Below, in pieces: positions 43,140 to 55,739 of a stretch of 64,000 nucleotides of DNA. The translations under genes and the position numbers were made by a program. The DNA is taken from positions 99,074,434 through 99,138,433 of the forward strand of contig NC_088795.1 of the NCBI RefSeq assembly GCF_011386835.1, given 5' to 3'. The number at the start of each line of letters is the position of its first letter. Position 1 is the stretch's first letter. Source of the stretch: Chrysemys picta bellii. Taxonomy: Eukaryota > Chordata > Testudines > Emydidae. Under the pieces are notes generated by a model. That model searched no databases and was not told the origin of the DNA. It saw only the letters and a program-made list of their open reading frames with translations.

Positions 43140-43583
43140 TCTGTATTTGGGGTCTCACACTGCGAGATCACTATTTCCAGCACTAGGCTTGAGAAAGAGA
43201 CATACCTGGTAATTAAAAATAAATAAATAGCCTTTCATGGTTTATTCATGGTGACAAATGCTTCTTAGCTTTGACATTCTGTAAACTGTTGGGCTGAGAA
43301 AAAGTGGCTCAGTTTCCCTCTAAGTATCTAGACAAAATGCCTCTGCCTTCATCATTCCTCTTGACTTGATTTTAAACACCAATACATTCTTACTCATTTG
43401 GGTAGTTTTTATGATGAACTGGATGGGATTAGAGGGAGCAATTAAGGAGTCTTTTTCTGTATCGGGGGAAAAAATGAATGCCCAAATCCTCTTGCCCAAG
43501 TGCACAGCCTGGGTACTATGCTGTGTGTTAGTGAGGCCTATAAGGTTGGGAAGGAAATAGCATGCTCCCTTCCAAGTCAGTAA

Positions 43584-43854
43584 GGGTATGTCTACACTGT
43601 AATTAAACATCCGTGGCTGGCGTGTGCCAGCTGACTCAGGCTGCGGGGCTGTTTAATTGTAGTGTAGATGTTCCACCTTGGGCTGCAGTTTGAACTCAGG
43701 GACCCTCCCACCTCTAAGGATCCTAGAGCCTGAGCTCCAATCTGAGCCTGGATGTCTACACCGCAATTAAACAGCCCCTTAGCTTGAACCCTGCAAGCCC
43801 AATTCAGCTGGCACGGGTCAGCCACGGATATTTAATTTCAGTGTAGACATCCCA
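43584..43854. mobile_element. Harbinger-type MITE with TAA duplication
   Basis: Ends GGGTATGTCTACACTGTAAT and TCAGTGTAGACATCCCA are inverted. TAA flanks both sides (43581-43583 and 43855-43857). Internal inverse copies of CAATTAAAC and AGTGTAGATG suggest that the palindrome extends inside. Confidence 0.78.
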
Positions 43855-43859
43855 TAAGT

Positions 43860-45965
43860 GGCAGCAGCACGACCTTACAGATATGTTGCGATCCTCTAGG
43901 CTTCACTCTTAACAAGCCAACCTTAATCCTACTGTGTGATATAGGCACAGTGCCCATCCACAAACATGCAGTGCAGAGCCAGGATGTGGTGTCCTTTGAA
44001 TCCTACCTCTTGCTCAGCTGAACTGCATGCAAGGCCTTCCGAGGCCTTTCCTTCATAGAGTGTAAAATACCATATAAAAGCCTATTGGGTGACTCATTTA
44101 CATTAATGCTATATTCCTCTAATGGTGTGTTTCTGACGCACATTTTCCTGTGACCTTGTTCAATATAAAGATAATTTTGGGGGGCATCTTGATAGCTAGT
44201 AACCACAGCATCATGTAGCCGATAATCACCGCAAGAGGTCTTGGCATAACACTTATTATTCTGCAATACAGTACATAAAAGCAGCACTTTTAATCAAACT
44301 GAACCCAAGAAGAGAAGATAATTTGTTAGAGCCTTTTTAAAAAAATATATCCAGAAAAAGATGATTGGCTAAGTCAGGTTAGAAATCAGTTACTCTGGTA
44401 ATAAGCACCATAGAAATGTCTATAAATAAACAAACAAAGTGAGAAGATTTACCATGACTCATACTTTTTGCACCCATTTTTTAATGTTCATGACATTAAC
44501 AATCGTTAATCTTTAGTTAGGCTTACAGAAAACACAGTTTTCAGTAATGAAGGAATATAAGATTAGATAAGTAAAAAAAAAACCATGGTGGTTGCCAAGG
44601 CTAAAGCGTTTTCATCGAGGACCTCATCCTGCAAACATCTGTGCATCTGAATGATGTTAGTCATGTGAGGAGTCCCACTGAGTTCAAATTCATTTACTAA
44701 TAGGTTAGTTTTTAGTGTTTCTGTGGGCAATGGGCTTGCATTCTGTGCCTAAAATTTTGCAGACAGAGGTGGCGGAACTTAAGAGAGGAATACAGATAAG
44801 CTGAGAAATGACTGGAGCCCCTCTGCTGTGATCCTGGGTGCAGGAGTTTGAAAGGATTTAAAACAAGTATAAATGACCTGTATGAACCCAGTACTTGTTT
44901 GTAATGAAAGGGTCTCCCTTAAGATAACACTGGAAAGTTTAAAGTAGAAGTAAATGTTTACCAGCCTGGGACTCAATGGTGTAATAAACACTTCAAGTGC
45001 TTTGTGCCCACTTGCAATACCCTGGAAACATTTGCTCACATTAGTAATTTCATTCATAGGAATAGTCCCACTGAACTCAGTGTTTAAACCACAGTGTATG
45101 ACTCTGCCCATTGCTCCTACTTAGCTCCAATTCCAAGAGGTAGGTAATATACAAGCAATTGGCTGATACCAAAACGAAGTAACCATGGAACCCTTCCTCT
45201 TTCAACCCTCAATTCCCGCTCTATGGTTTGCTACTCACACTCACTGAGTCATGTCTTAAATTGTTCTAGAGGGCACCTAGCCTGCTTCTGAGCACCATAT
45301 AAATAATAACCATCATAATTTTGTCTCGTGCGAGTTCATGTCTGCAATTGCTGGGAAGAGCAGGACTTAATTTGCTAAGTTCTCTTTAAAGAAACTCTGA
45401 TAGCCTCCCAGCATGGGAGCAGCACCCTGAGAATGCCCAGTTCATTCCCCAGGTGGGAACCATAGCTATATTTGAACTATGATTTGCTTGCTAAGGAAGA
45501 CAGACCCACCCAGCACTGGAGGTGTCTAAAAACATTAAGTCAAAGTCCTGAGGTTCTTACTCAGTTTTGAATCAGACAAGTTATTACACCCACACTCCCA
45601 TCCAAATGCTAGCAGGAGTTTGCCCATATAAGGACTCAGTGAGAACAGGGACAGATCTTTCTCCCAGGATCCATGTGTAAAGAGGATCATTACTCATATA
45701 AAAGGGGGAAGTGTTGCCTTCCATGGCACCATCTCCTCAGACCCTACAGAGAGAAGAAAGGGACGGGTTGAGCTAGAGGTGGAAAGGAGAGGGCTGGGTG
45801 CACTGCATACGTGACTAATCTATCTCCCTCCCCCCCCACATCTATCCTGGCAACCACAGGGCATCCTTTGTAAAGCCCCCACAACCTAAGGTTGTGTTAA
45901 CTTTTGTGCAGTGCCCTACTGCCCTGTGGAACCCCCTGGAAGGCTGTTGTGGGCAGGGAAAGCCC
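43860..45965. other. Non-coding stretch, no gene recognised
   Basis: Likely downstream of or between genes near RHOH. No frame resembles a protein, including the 110-codon minus frame at 45111-44779. No clear repeat ends. Confidence 0.45.
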
Positions 45966-45977
45966 TGTGCATGAGGC

Positions 45978-46114
45978 CAGAGGTGCTGGAACTAGGGCTG
46001 TTGGGGGTGCTGCTGCACCCCCTGGCTTGAAGTGGTTTCCACTATATACAGGGTTTACAGTTTGGTTCAATGGCTCTCAGCACCCCCACTATACAAATTG
46101 TTCCAGCACCCCCG
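45978..46114. mobile_element. 137-bp hAT MITE
   Basis: Ends CAGAGGTGCTGGAAC and GTTCCAGCACCCCCG are inverted. Flanks CATGAGGC (45970-45977) and TATGGGGC (46115-46122) are an 8-bp duplication with two mismatches. Confidence 0.75.
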
Positions 46115-46319
46115 TATGGGGCAAGAGTTGCAAGGGTGTGGTGGCACAAAAGGCCCTGATTCCCAGTGAGACCAGTGCATATCTTAGAGAATCCACAGGT
46201 TGTGTGTGTTGCACTACTGCCATCCTGAAAGGGGGGCAAAGCCCACCCTCACCCCCAATAGATTTATCCCATGCAAACCCATATGCAGGTTTTCTGTGCA
46301 GGGGAATAATCTAGCTCCA

Positions 46320-47598
46320 AGGATTTGACCCTAAATATTGTTAGTCTCCTCCGGTAAGTAAAGGATATTGAATTATATCTTGCAAAAATCCAAAGTAATT
46401 ATGCTTGGCACCCAGTTCCAGAGATTGTTTGTTGCTGATTCAATTTATATCAATTCAATGTCATCATGTATTTGATTACCCTTAATATGTTAGATTATTG
46501 GTTTCAACAAAACCTCTGTTCAGAAAAATGTTCATTAAAAAAAAATGTGAGAAAGAATTTTAGTGCTCATGAAAAATGTCTGGCACCCCTGGAGACTGAA
46601 ATCTTCTGCCAACAGAACAGGGGCAGCACATTGCATGACAGTGTGAGCCTCCCTGCACTGTCCCATCCGGGAGCCTAAAAGTTCTATCTGGGGGACAGCA
46701 CCTCTAGGGATGAGGGAACATGTCAGTCTCCTCTGGCCCATTCAGTCTTTGGCCTCTTTGCTGAGTCACCGAATGCCAAGTATGGCAGGTTTTCTGATTT
46801 AGTCATCAGTCTGCTGGGAACTGGGCTGAGGCCATAAAATAAATATTATGTAAGACACAGATCAACTATCAATAATTTTTGGTCACTTCCGACTGGGTAA
46901 GCTGGATTTGAACCAGCAAAGGTGAAAGATTCTGTTCCATTAATGATCCCCAGTATTCCAGCCCTCACCCCCATTGCTAACATACTCTATTGGGGGCTTT
47001 ACCTCAATAAGAACTGCAAGAGTTTGGTCCTAGGAGACTATTTCACAGCTATGACAGTTTGCATTTGTGGTTAGCTAGAGAAAACAAACTATATTAGAGG
47101 AGTTTAAAACAAAATGTACAACTGTCTTTTTAAATTAAATATACAATGATCAGATTATATATACAAAGTTCTTAGAGTCAAAAGCTCAGCATGGGAAGTT
47201 ATGTCAGCAGGGATTTCAGGCAAAGCAGAGGCCTTCTATCATTAAATAAGTGCGGACAAATAAACCAACAATAGAAATGAAAAATTAAAGAACATAGATA
47301 TTATCCATAAGTCTCCAGTTCAGGCTCACTCCAGTCCTCTGTGACCAGGCAGCCTAGAGTAAATTAGCTCGTTTACAGTTTTGTGGAGAAAGGAGAGTTA
47401 GCTGCACTTTTCATGTTCAAAGGCATTATTCATGGAAAGGGAAAAGCCAAGTCAGGTAGCAAGTACATCTGGCCCACCAGGAACACTAGCATGGTGATCC
47501 TACCAGAGGTTCTTCCTTGGCTCACCTTCCATTTTCTATGCTGATGTACTTCTGTGCAAGGGAAGAAGTAATGCGGCTAATAGAGTAATAAAGGGACT
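46320..47598 (-). other. RHOH: Probable RHOH 3'UTR and downstream sequence
   Basis: RHOH in other vertebrates has its coding sequence and 3'UTR in the last exon, so part of this stretch is probably 3'UTR. I could not fix the poly(A) site: no clear AATAAA follows on the minus strand within the first kilobase. No other gene is visible. Confidence 0.35.
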
Positions 47599-48174
47599 TC
47601 AAAAGATCCTGCACTCGTTAACGGAGAAGAGTTTCCTTCTCTTCTGTTTTCGGGCTTGATTGACTGCAGTCCGGACTGCATACTCAAATACCTGCTGCAC
47701 TCCCCTGTTGCTGAGAGCAGAGCACTCCAAGTAGCCTTTAGCTCGGACCTCCCGGGCCAACCGCTTCCCATCAACTGAGCTGATGCAGGACAAGTGATGG
47801 GGTCCTGTTTCCCGCTGGTCAGTTTGAGTGGCCACCACTAAAATGGGGATTCGAGGCAAATGGCTTCTGATCTCACCAATCCATTTATTCCTCAGGTTTA
47901 AAAAGGAGTTGTGGTTGGCCACTGAGTAGCACATTAACACCACGTCAGCCTGTTGGTATGAGATGGGGCGAATGCCTTTGAAGGCATCACTGCCTGCTGT
48001 GTCCCAAAGGCCTAGGCTAATCTGGACACCATCCATGAAGACATCCACCCCTGTGTTTTCATACACTGTGGGCTTGTAGGTATCGGGAAAAGTCTCAGAG
48101 GTGAAACGTACCAAGAGTGATGTTTTCCCCACAGCGGTATCTCCCACCAGCACGCACTTGATTGAATCCAGCAT
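47599..48174 (-). CDS. RHOH: RHOH, GTPase-deficient haematopoietic Rho family protein
   Basis: An intact 191-codon frame without introns, the same length as mammalian RHOH. Order of motifs: P-loop GDTAVGKTS (residues 11-19), switch I region with YKPTVYENT (33-41), switch [11 protein letters not shown] (57-65), the base-binding TQTD (117-120, TKxD in other Rho proteins) and CSAL (151-154), a basic tail KQKRRK and a C-terminal CaaX box CRIF (188-191) for prenylation. The residue equivalent to Ras Gly12 is Thr13 and that equivalent to Gln61 is Ser62. Human RHOH has Ser and Asn at these sites, so both keep RHOH locked in the GTP-bound state, and its activity is set by expression and phosphorylation. 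Tyr73 and Tyr83 ([15 protein letters not shown]) are the ITAM-like tyrosines that engage ZAP-70 in T-cell receptor signalling. The ATG at 48174 was chosen because the family starts MLSSIKC, here MLDSIKC; the upstream open stretch has no ATG. Confidence 0.97.
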   Translation of the reverse strand: MLDSIKCVLVGDTAVGKTSLLVRFTSETFPDTYKPTVYENTGVDVFMDGVQISLGLWDTAGSDAFKGIRPISYQQADVVLMCYSVANHNSFLNLRNKWIGEIRSHLPRIPILVVATQTDQRETGPHHLSCISSVDGKRLAREVRAKGYLECSALSNRGVQQVFEYAVRTAVNQARKQKRRKLFSVNECRIF

Positions 48175-48404
48175 TTTCTCAAATTCCACCTCAAAACGCA
48201 ATGTTTCAACTCAGCAAGAGCAGGAGCCGTAGAGAGAAAGACAGTTCTCAGGGACCTTTTGAAATACTCTCCATTCAGTAGGAATTCATCCAGATTCTTT
48301 AACTTCTCAAGACCCGAGAGTTTCACTTCAGTACAAAACCCCCTTCTCTCCCACACAACTGTGTGATGCTATCAGTGAATGCTTCAGTGAGTAAAACAAG
48401 CTTC
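48175..48404 (-). other. RHOH: RHOH 5'UTR part of the coding exon, with splice acceptor
   Basis: On the minus strand a strong acceptor, a pyrimidine tract ending TTCTCTTTCAG (AG at 48406-48405), begins the exon at 48404, so about 230 bases of 5'UTR precede the ATG. RHOH is known to have non-coding upstream exons. Those exons and the promoter would lie at higher coordinates and were not identified in this window. Confidence 0.65.
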
Positions 48405-48406
48405 CT

Positions 48407-51400
48407 GAAAGAGAAAAAATAAAATGTAACATTTATATACCATCTTTGTTATAATCTAGTGAAAATGCATCATTTATTGTAAATTTCTCTGGACATCAAT
48501 TTGGGCAATTACAAATACTGTTCTAATGCAAGTATTAATATCATTCCCTCAAGCCACACAGGTAGCACCAATTAATGTAAAAAAATATCTTTCTAGGGCA
48601 ATAATCATCTTTCTCTAGTCCAACCATTTGTTATATTAGATACCACTCAGGTTTCTCACTCAGCAAATGGGGTAAGATTTTAAAAAATGCCTAAGTAATT
48701 TAGGAACCTAAGTTCCACTGACTTTCAATGAGACTAAGGCTCCTAAGCATCTAAGTCACGATGCTTTGAACATGCGAGTTAGGCTTTTTAGGCACTTTTG
48801 AAAATTTACGCACCCTCTCCAGCCATGCTCTTCAAATGCAGTACATGAAAAAAAGTACACACTAATTTATTTGATTATTTAAGTAATTCAACAATCAAAG
48901 ACAACATGCAACCTCTCAGATAACAATGAAGCGGGGGGAAAGTCTTTAGATATAAATCTTGTGTGACGGGAACCCTTTTAGTTTTACAAATGCTGCAGTA
49001 GCTACTGGGGGGGGAGGGGAAATGCTTAAAATCTCTTTGTTGCAAATCTCTTTAAAAAAACAGGCCAGAAAAGCAAACCAAATAAATATATTCCCCTTCC
49101 CAATGGTTATATTTTGTTAACGGTATGAAATCAATTCAAAATTTAGATAGTTTTAAAACTGAGTTAAAGTAGTTTCATGCGTTACACCTGCTCTTGAGAC
49201 CCTTGCCAGTATTTAAGGTTTTACAATCACATTTTCCTATTTTTGTAAATGTTTCTCTCTTCCCCAATTGCTCTGCGAAAGATTCACACAAACAACAGGG
49301 GGAAACTAACTGTCTGATTGTACAGGGGAAACAGTGAAACTGACTATACACTAAATGTTGTCAAATTCAGTAACTGAAAAACTAAAGAAAAATAACTTTC
49401 CCTTCTTCTCTTTCTAGTCTTAGATGTTCTGAATAATAATAGTAGCTTTAAAATAGGAGTTTAATTGTTAATGTGTATTTTTCACTTAAATAATTGATTT
49501 CCATTCCATCCTCTTCTTTTGTTAAGAGGGGAGACAGTTCTGGAGTTTATTTGTACAGACAAAAATTATCACCTCACCATAAAGTGCAGAAGAATGCTCT
49601 GTAGTTTACAATAGCCAACTCTAGTTTCAACTATCCCAGCATTCTGCTTTCCTAGCTATACATTTCTAGTATATTTAGTGCTTCAATTGATTTCACAAAG
49701 AAAAAAAAACAAAGCATCAGTTGGACTTGCAATGCATTTAACTAGCATTGACAGTGCAATTCACTGCTTCTATTTTATAATCAGGCAGTGTCCAACCTCC
49801 CGTGGGATTGCCTACAGCATGGGCATGTCTTCTGCCACATGAGCCAACCAAAAGAAGATAAACATACAAGCAATCTGACTTGTACTCAAGGGAGTATTTT
49901 ATTTTATAAATGCTGCTTCAAACCCTCAATTTTCATACTGATTTCTTATTACTGGTATTTAGAAGAGAGTCATTGCCACAGCCGGTATTTCCTGGTTTGC
50001 AAACACAATGTCCATTTCCAACCCTTACACGATGGATTCTGAGAATTCAGATAAAGACTGAATCACACCCAGGTGCCCTTCTGTGTGTCAGGAAATGAAC
50101 AAGAGCATGAATGAAGAAATCGTCTCACGTTTGTTTGATGCCACAGAGTGTCTGGTGTATAATTTGCTTTTAAAACTATGAGTAGTAACCTGTAAAAGTT
50201 TAACCCCCTCATGGAATAGATTTCACTCAGAGAAGAGAATTCCAAGTAAATCAAACTAGATTTTTAAAAAATATAAATATAATACTTGAAAAGCACACAC
50301 TGGATGTGCTGTTCAATTATTTAAGCATGTTTATTGGAGTGCTGCTATACTTGAAAATTGTATCAGTGTTACCATGATAAAGCCCTGTATTCCAGTGGCT
50401 TATAACTCAGACATAACCATTTGCTCCCCTATTAAAATTCAGCATAAAAGAACTACTCTCCACAGTACAAATTTCTTTAATTCATTTTCACTCCTATTAC
50501 TCTGGTTATTTTTAATGTATTTGAGAGGGAAAAAATAGAAGTTAGCAATTCAAGATGCTTTTTGGTTTTCTCTAAACTAAAAAATGAGACCGACAGACAC
50601 ATAGCGGTGGCATACAATTTGCCCTTAATCTGATTCTGTTGCTTTGGATATTTTGAAAATAAAATAGAATGATTGCTAATATAGTAAAAACAGACTAATG
50701 AGCCTGCTATTACAGGTACGAGTACTGATACACACTGACTAGTACTGACACATACTTACCAGTACTGTCACAAAAGCATATGGCTGTTTTTAAAGTAAAG
50801 GGGGTCAAACTACAATCCATAGATAAATGAAACTAAAAGGAACCCTGTAAGGGCCATTTTCTGATTCCTCTTGAGTGGGTGTGTCCAAGGGCCGAGGGAC
50901 CTCTACCCTGATCTAGATCTGGCTTTATTTTTGCTATCAGCTGCAGTTTTCATTCTACCATATGTTATACGCACTAAATAAATGCATATTAGATTTGGGA
51001 TTTTAATTACACAAAAGCCAAAAATGTCAGATGTAAAATTCTCAAACAACTTTCACTGTAATTGCCAACTATCTGTGCAAAACAGTAGGGTCTTAAATGA
51101 CATGATCACACAACATATGTGCAGTATTGCAAAATTCCACCTACATCCATGAAAGTTTACAAGAAAAGATGCAATTTAAGCATACATGAAGCATGCACAG
51201 TTCATCTCACCAACAAAGTCTTAATGTAAGCAGTAAAGAAAACACTGCACAAGTAAAGCTAAAGCTATACAAGTCAGTTTAAACCTAAATGAAGAATACA
51301 TACTTGATGTCCTTTAAAAAGTCCTGTTGGAGGGACAGTACTAAACCTTGGTTTAAGAGCAAAAGTGGCAACACAACACACTGCATAAGCACCTGCAAGG

Positions 51401-53080
51401 CTAGAAAAAATATTGCAGTTCTTTTCCACTGCATTGTATTATAGAACGTGCCAAATAATATATCACATTGCCCAGTTCTGTGTGATCACCAAATAAAAGA
51501 CCCTATTAGAAATGCCTGCTGACGGGGAAGAGTAAAGGTTGCTAAGGGAAATTTAAATCTGAATTTCCTAACTTCTGTGTGATCAACCTTAATGCAGACG
51601 TAGATGTTTTGCATATAATTTTAAAGAAAAAGACAGAAAGTGAGTAAAAATTTAAAATATCAGTAGGGAGATTTCCCAAGGCCCAAATAGGAGATAGGTA
51701 CTCCCTTTGCATTGCCTTTCAAGAGGAGCTAGGTGCCTAAATGCACTTTGTGCTTTTGAAAAATTCCCCCCCTCCCCAACCCCCAAAGGTAAAATATTGG
51801 GGAAAAACTCTAAATTAAAGAAATATTAAAAAAACAAGCAAGCAAGGATGGATTGCAATAGGACATAATGGAAACCTACAGAATCCTGGATCCAATGAAG
51901 TTGATTGCAAAATTCCCATTAATTTCAATGGGGCCAGGATTTTGCTTCCTCCTGTCTCTCCCCCCGCCCCATCTCAATCACTGATACGCACTGATACCAC
52001 AACTGAATCATGTCATCTACTGAACTAAAGGCCAAATAGTGTCTAGTACCTGCATGCATGCACATTGTAGGGAGAAGGCAAAAGAAACCCCTCCTTCCAT
52101 TCACCACCCATGAGAAGGTTAATCACATGGGAGTCTCTGAGCTCAGAGACTTCCAGGATTGTATGTAAACTCTGGCAACACTAAGGAGAGTAAAGCCACA
52201 GCCTTACACCTCTGCATACGGAGCAGTGGAGCTAGCTGGGCACAGAGAGGAGCAGATGCTGCTCCTTCTCCCGGAATAGTGCAGTATCCATGCTCCCAGG
52301 AGTTCCAGAGTCTGCTTGCTCCATGCACAATGCATCCTAGAGCTCCCGCTGGCACACTGTGCCTCCATCACACTCAATGGGAGACTGAGGCCATTTGACA
52401 AAATCAAGCCGTATCTGATTGATGGTATCTAAGACTCACCACCCTTGTGTAGGAACAGCAGTTGCCCTGGGCCTCATCCTATACACGTGCATTTGAGTAC
52501 CTTTGATCACATCAGTAGTCAGTACTTGATGCAAGTAAAGACACAAGATTCGTTTGTGTGGTTGCAGAATCGGGCCCTCTAATGATTAATTTTACCACAT
52601 ATACTGAACAGTTTATAATCTGTAACGGTTACAAAAAAAAAAAAATAAGAAGAAAGACTAATGCATAAGTGACTTCTTGGAAAAATACTTAAACACTGCA
52701 AAGCCTGATGTGGTTTGTGAGTAGTACAGGAAAGTAACCAGGGCCCCAATCCTGCAGTGGGCTCCACATGGGAGCAGTGGCCTGATGACATAGCTCATTG
52801 CAGGATCAGAGCCTGAGTGAGTATATATCACATGAAGAACTAGCTTTACTTGTGAGGAAACAATTCCAGCCACAAATTGATTCAGGAACATTTATAGCTT
52901 AATGAGGCAGGTTTATTATCTGCTGAACTAAATGAGACTGTTTTTCAATTTCACTAGAAAAAATGCTGGCTTCTAGTTTAAAGCATAGACTGTCACCAAG
53001 TGTGGTCAAACATCTACATGAAAACACATCCCTGAGCTCAGAAAGAGGCATCAGGAACTCCTACATTCTAATCCTATCTT
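48407..53080. other. Probable RHOH upstream intron or intergenic DNA, no gene recognised
   Basis: Largely unique, AT-rich sequence, consistent with the long first intron of RHOH. An old inverted TTTTCAAA/CCTAAGT-type repeat lies around 48670-48815 and a related piece around 51665-51770. No coding exon, CpG island or RNA gene was seen. Confidence 0.45.
48668..48815. repeat. Old palindromic repeat (CTAAGT/ACTTAG type)
   Basis: AATGCCTAAGTAATTTAGGA and GGAACCTAAGTTCCACTGAC on the left mirror GACTAAGGCTCCTAAG and TAGGCACTTTTGAAAATTTA on the right. It is the same family as fragments near 41588 and 51720. Likely a decayed MITE; the class is uncertain. Confidence 0.5.
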
Positions 53081-53084
53081 TGAT

Positions 53085-53860
53085 ACTCCTGGGGGGAATT
53101 CTGCACCACTGCAAATGTGCAGAATTTATGTCCCCTGCGGATTTCTTTGCTTCCCCACAGAAAAATTACTTTTTGACAGGGAAGCAAAGGGAAGCCACAA
53201 GAGTGGTCATGTGACCCTCTCCACCAGTATGTTTCAGGTGCCCAGGGCAGCCGGCAGAGAGGTAAATCACTGTGAGGCAGGAGGCGGGACTGGGAAAGAC
53301 CCATCTGGTGGCTCCTATCCTGTAGCAGGCTCAGCCGCTAGTCCTGACTAGGCTGGGGAGGACAGGATTTCCTCTTCCCTTGCACGGCATCCAGGGCCGG
53401 TTCAGACCCACACCCATATTTCTTCCCCAACTGCAGGAAGCTCTGCAAATCCCCCCTCTCCCTGCTTCCTGCACCCATCGCTCCTCAGCTGCAGTGGGAG
53501 GGATCCCTGTACAGGGAGTGCTCCCCCATCCACCATGCATCCAGACCCCCTCATACCCAGACCCTCCCACTGAGTCTCACTCCCCCACACTCCTTGCACT
53601 GTGTCAGGTCCTTGTGCTGTGTCAGGGTTCGGTGCAGCCTCACCACTGAGTCCGTTTCCCGGTGGGGGAGCTGCACAGTGATCTCCCACTTTTGTGCAGC
53701 CAGTGGCCTGTGTGCCCCAGTGCCATGCTGGAGCCTCCACGTTTATTTGACAAATAAAATGTGCAGAATTTTAAAATACTGTGCCCAGAATTTTTAATTT
53801 TTTGGTGCAGAATTTTTCATATTTTGGCACAGAATGCCTTCTGGGTACTTTGAAAATGAT
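53085..53860. mobile_element. Non-autonomous DNA transposon, about 780 bp
   Basis: Approximate inverted ends: TACTCCTGGGGGGAATTCTG on the left and, reading inward from the right, GTACCCAGAAGGCATTCTG, with CTTTGA next to both (about 53080 and 53857). The inner region is GC-rich with repeated CAGAATTT motifs close to the right end (GTGCAGAATTTTAAAATACT, GGTGCAGAATTTTTCATATT). hAT-like is my best guess; the target duplication is not clean. Open frames inside are composition effects. Confidence 0.6.
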
Positions 53861-53869
53861 TCCGGCCTT

Positions 53870-54930
53870 CTCTAAACTAGGATTTGGTTAGTTAACATGT
53901 GTACAAAGAATAGTATAGACAAGGCCTTTAACACATGCTAGTGTGGTTGGCCAGCCAAAGTGTTTTGAAGATTAAATACAATGCATATGCTAAGTATTAT
54001 CATCATTATCCTGCGACTACTCCTGCAATTGGAATTTACTGTCATTCCCATAACTACCAGTATCTGAAATGGTTATATCATGGGCTTTAACACTGCATAG
54101 ACAACTGTTAATGAGAGTTGTTGCAGGGAAAGGATGTTGAGAAGTGCCCATGCTGAAAAAGACTTCCAAACGCTGTACACAATTTAAATTTTTTGCATAA
54201 TATTTCAATCCATGCCCTATCCTTTTGCCCATGCACATAACTCCCATTGACATCAGTGGGTGTTCCACCACAGAGAGAAGATAATGGGCCAAAATATGGT
54301 CTCTGTGTCTTCTCCTGTCCTATTCTCTCTCATATGTGTATTATAATTGTTGTACATTCAAATTATATGCCATATGTATAACTATATCTGTAACCCCTCT
54401 TGTTTTACACATATATGAGGCTCTTAAGAGGGCTAGTGAGGAAATAGCATAGCAATGGAAATGTCTGCTTATCACATACAGCTATATATCTCCATCTCAA
54501 CTGATACAGCCAAAACGGTGGTTTGCAGTACTCAGTGTCTGGAGGAAACTGGGAAATGGATGAGGGCTAGCTGGCTGATTGGTTGGGGGAAGCAACCAGA
54601 AGATATGTCAGGAATAACACTGTCCCCTTCGATTGAGGATGTGGGTCTGCCATTTGTAGATCAGGTTCACAGTCTGGGGATCTGGTTAGACTCCCAGCTG
54701 GTATTAGAAGGTCAAGTAGCTGCTACAGTTTGGATCAGTTTGTTTTCATCTCCACAGGGCCCTAAGGTAGTGCCTGTTTCTTTCAGATACAGACCTTGCA
54801 ACTGCCATCTATGCCTCTGTCACCCCACTGTTAGAATATTGCAATGTATGGGGTACATATTAAATCCATCTGGAAACTGCAACTGATGCAGAATCCAGGA
54901 CCCCACTTGCTAGGGAGGGTTTCTTTTCAT
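53870..54930. other. Non-coding stretch, no gene recognised
   Basis: Includes a 143-codon plus-strand frame (54455-54886) with DVGLPFVDQVHSLGIWLDSQ and PVSFRYRPCNC, which looks like a fragment of a LINE or retroelement C-terminal region (LGIWLDSQL resembles the LGVTLDSxL of CR1/L2-type reverse transcriptases) but is too short to place. Confidence 0.4.
54455..54890 (+). mobile_element. Possible LINE (L2/CR1-like) reverse transcriptase C-terminal remnant
   Basis: The frame contains VDQVHSLGIWLDSQLVLEGQVAATV in overlapping form, a pattern like the LINE motif V--LGV-LDS-L-M--QV----, followed by a frame change and PLLEYCNVWGTY-like text (HPTVRILQCMGYILNPSGNC in the given frame, where TVGVTEAWQL-type antisense is not relevant). 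The flanks hold no clear tail. Old fragment. Confidence 0.5.
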
Positions 54931-54943
54931 GAAAATGTTAAAC

Positions 54944-55334
54944 TAGTGATACTCAAACTGAGGTTCATGAACCGCAAGTGGCTCTTTAATGTGCCTCCTG
55001 CGGCTCTTTGCAGCGCATGATATTAAACCACTGTGTGATTTAATTATTAACCAATCTAAGTTATTAACCAATCAGGATGCTTTTACTATGTTAGTAACCA
55101 ATTGTAGTTGATAAAATAATAATACTTGGTCAGTCATTTTGCTGATATATATATATATATATAAAATCTAAATATTTCCCCAGTCATACTGCTTAAATAT
55201 GAATATACAGTATTATAGTAAATGAAACAATACATTCACTAATATGGCTCTTTTGGGTAATGTTGATCACTAATTTGATCACTATTGGTGATCACTAATT
55301 TGACTCCTGAACTACTGAGGTCTGAGTATCACTC
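54944..55334. mobile_element. 391-bp hAT MITE with perfect 8-bp target duplication
   Basis: Ends TAGTGATACTCA and TGAGTATCACTC, flanked by TGTTAAAC at 54936-54943 and 55335-55342. Shares CGGCTCTTTGCAG, TGATATTAAA and TATTAACCAATC blocks with the 259-bp relative at 12885-13143. The extra length includes an (AT)n tract. Confidence 0.92.
55145..55164. repeat. (AT)n microsatellite
   Basis: About ten AT units inside the hAT element. Likely polymorphic. Confidence 0.85.
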
Positions 55335-55442
55335 TGTTAAACCAATGCTCTATTATCTGCACTAACGGTCTATTAGTTTGTAGTTTGATTTTAAGATGTT
55401 GCTTTTGACCTGTAAAACCCTGAATGACCTACCTATCTATGG

Positions 55443-55735
55443 GTATGTCTACACTGCATCTGGCAAGCATAATTTCCAGCACAGGTAAACAGACTCAGCT
55501 TGAGCTATCACCTAAAAATAGCAGTGTGAACTCTCCAGCACGGGTGGTGGCTTAGCTAGTCACCCCAGTCCAAGCCCACCCAACTTCCTGAGTCCAAGCT
55601 CAGGTGGCTAGCTGAAGATGCCGCCAGTGCCGCAATGTCCACTCTGCTATTTTAGGTGCTACTTTGAGCTGAGCTAGTGTGAGTCTGTTTACCTACGCTG
55701 GGGACTACATCTTCCAGCAGTAGTGTAGACATAAG
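55443..55735. mobile_element. Harbinger-type MITE
   Basis: Ends GGTATGTCTACACTGCATCT and CAGTAGTGTAGACATAAG are inverted. Further inverse pairs inside include CAGGTAAACAGACTCAGCTT with GTGAGTCTGTTTACCTACGC. The adjacent triplet duplication is not clear. Confidence 0.68.
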
Positions 55736-55739
55736 ACAA

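Noticed and set aside
43320..45111. Frames of 94-110 codons on the minus strand next to RHOH
   Set aside because: No similarity to known neighbours of RHOH and no exon boundaries; some overlap MITE ends.
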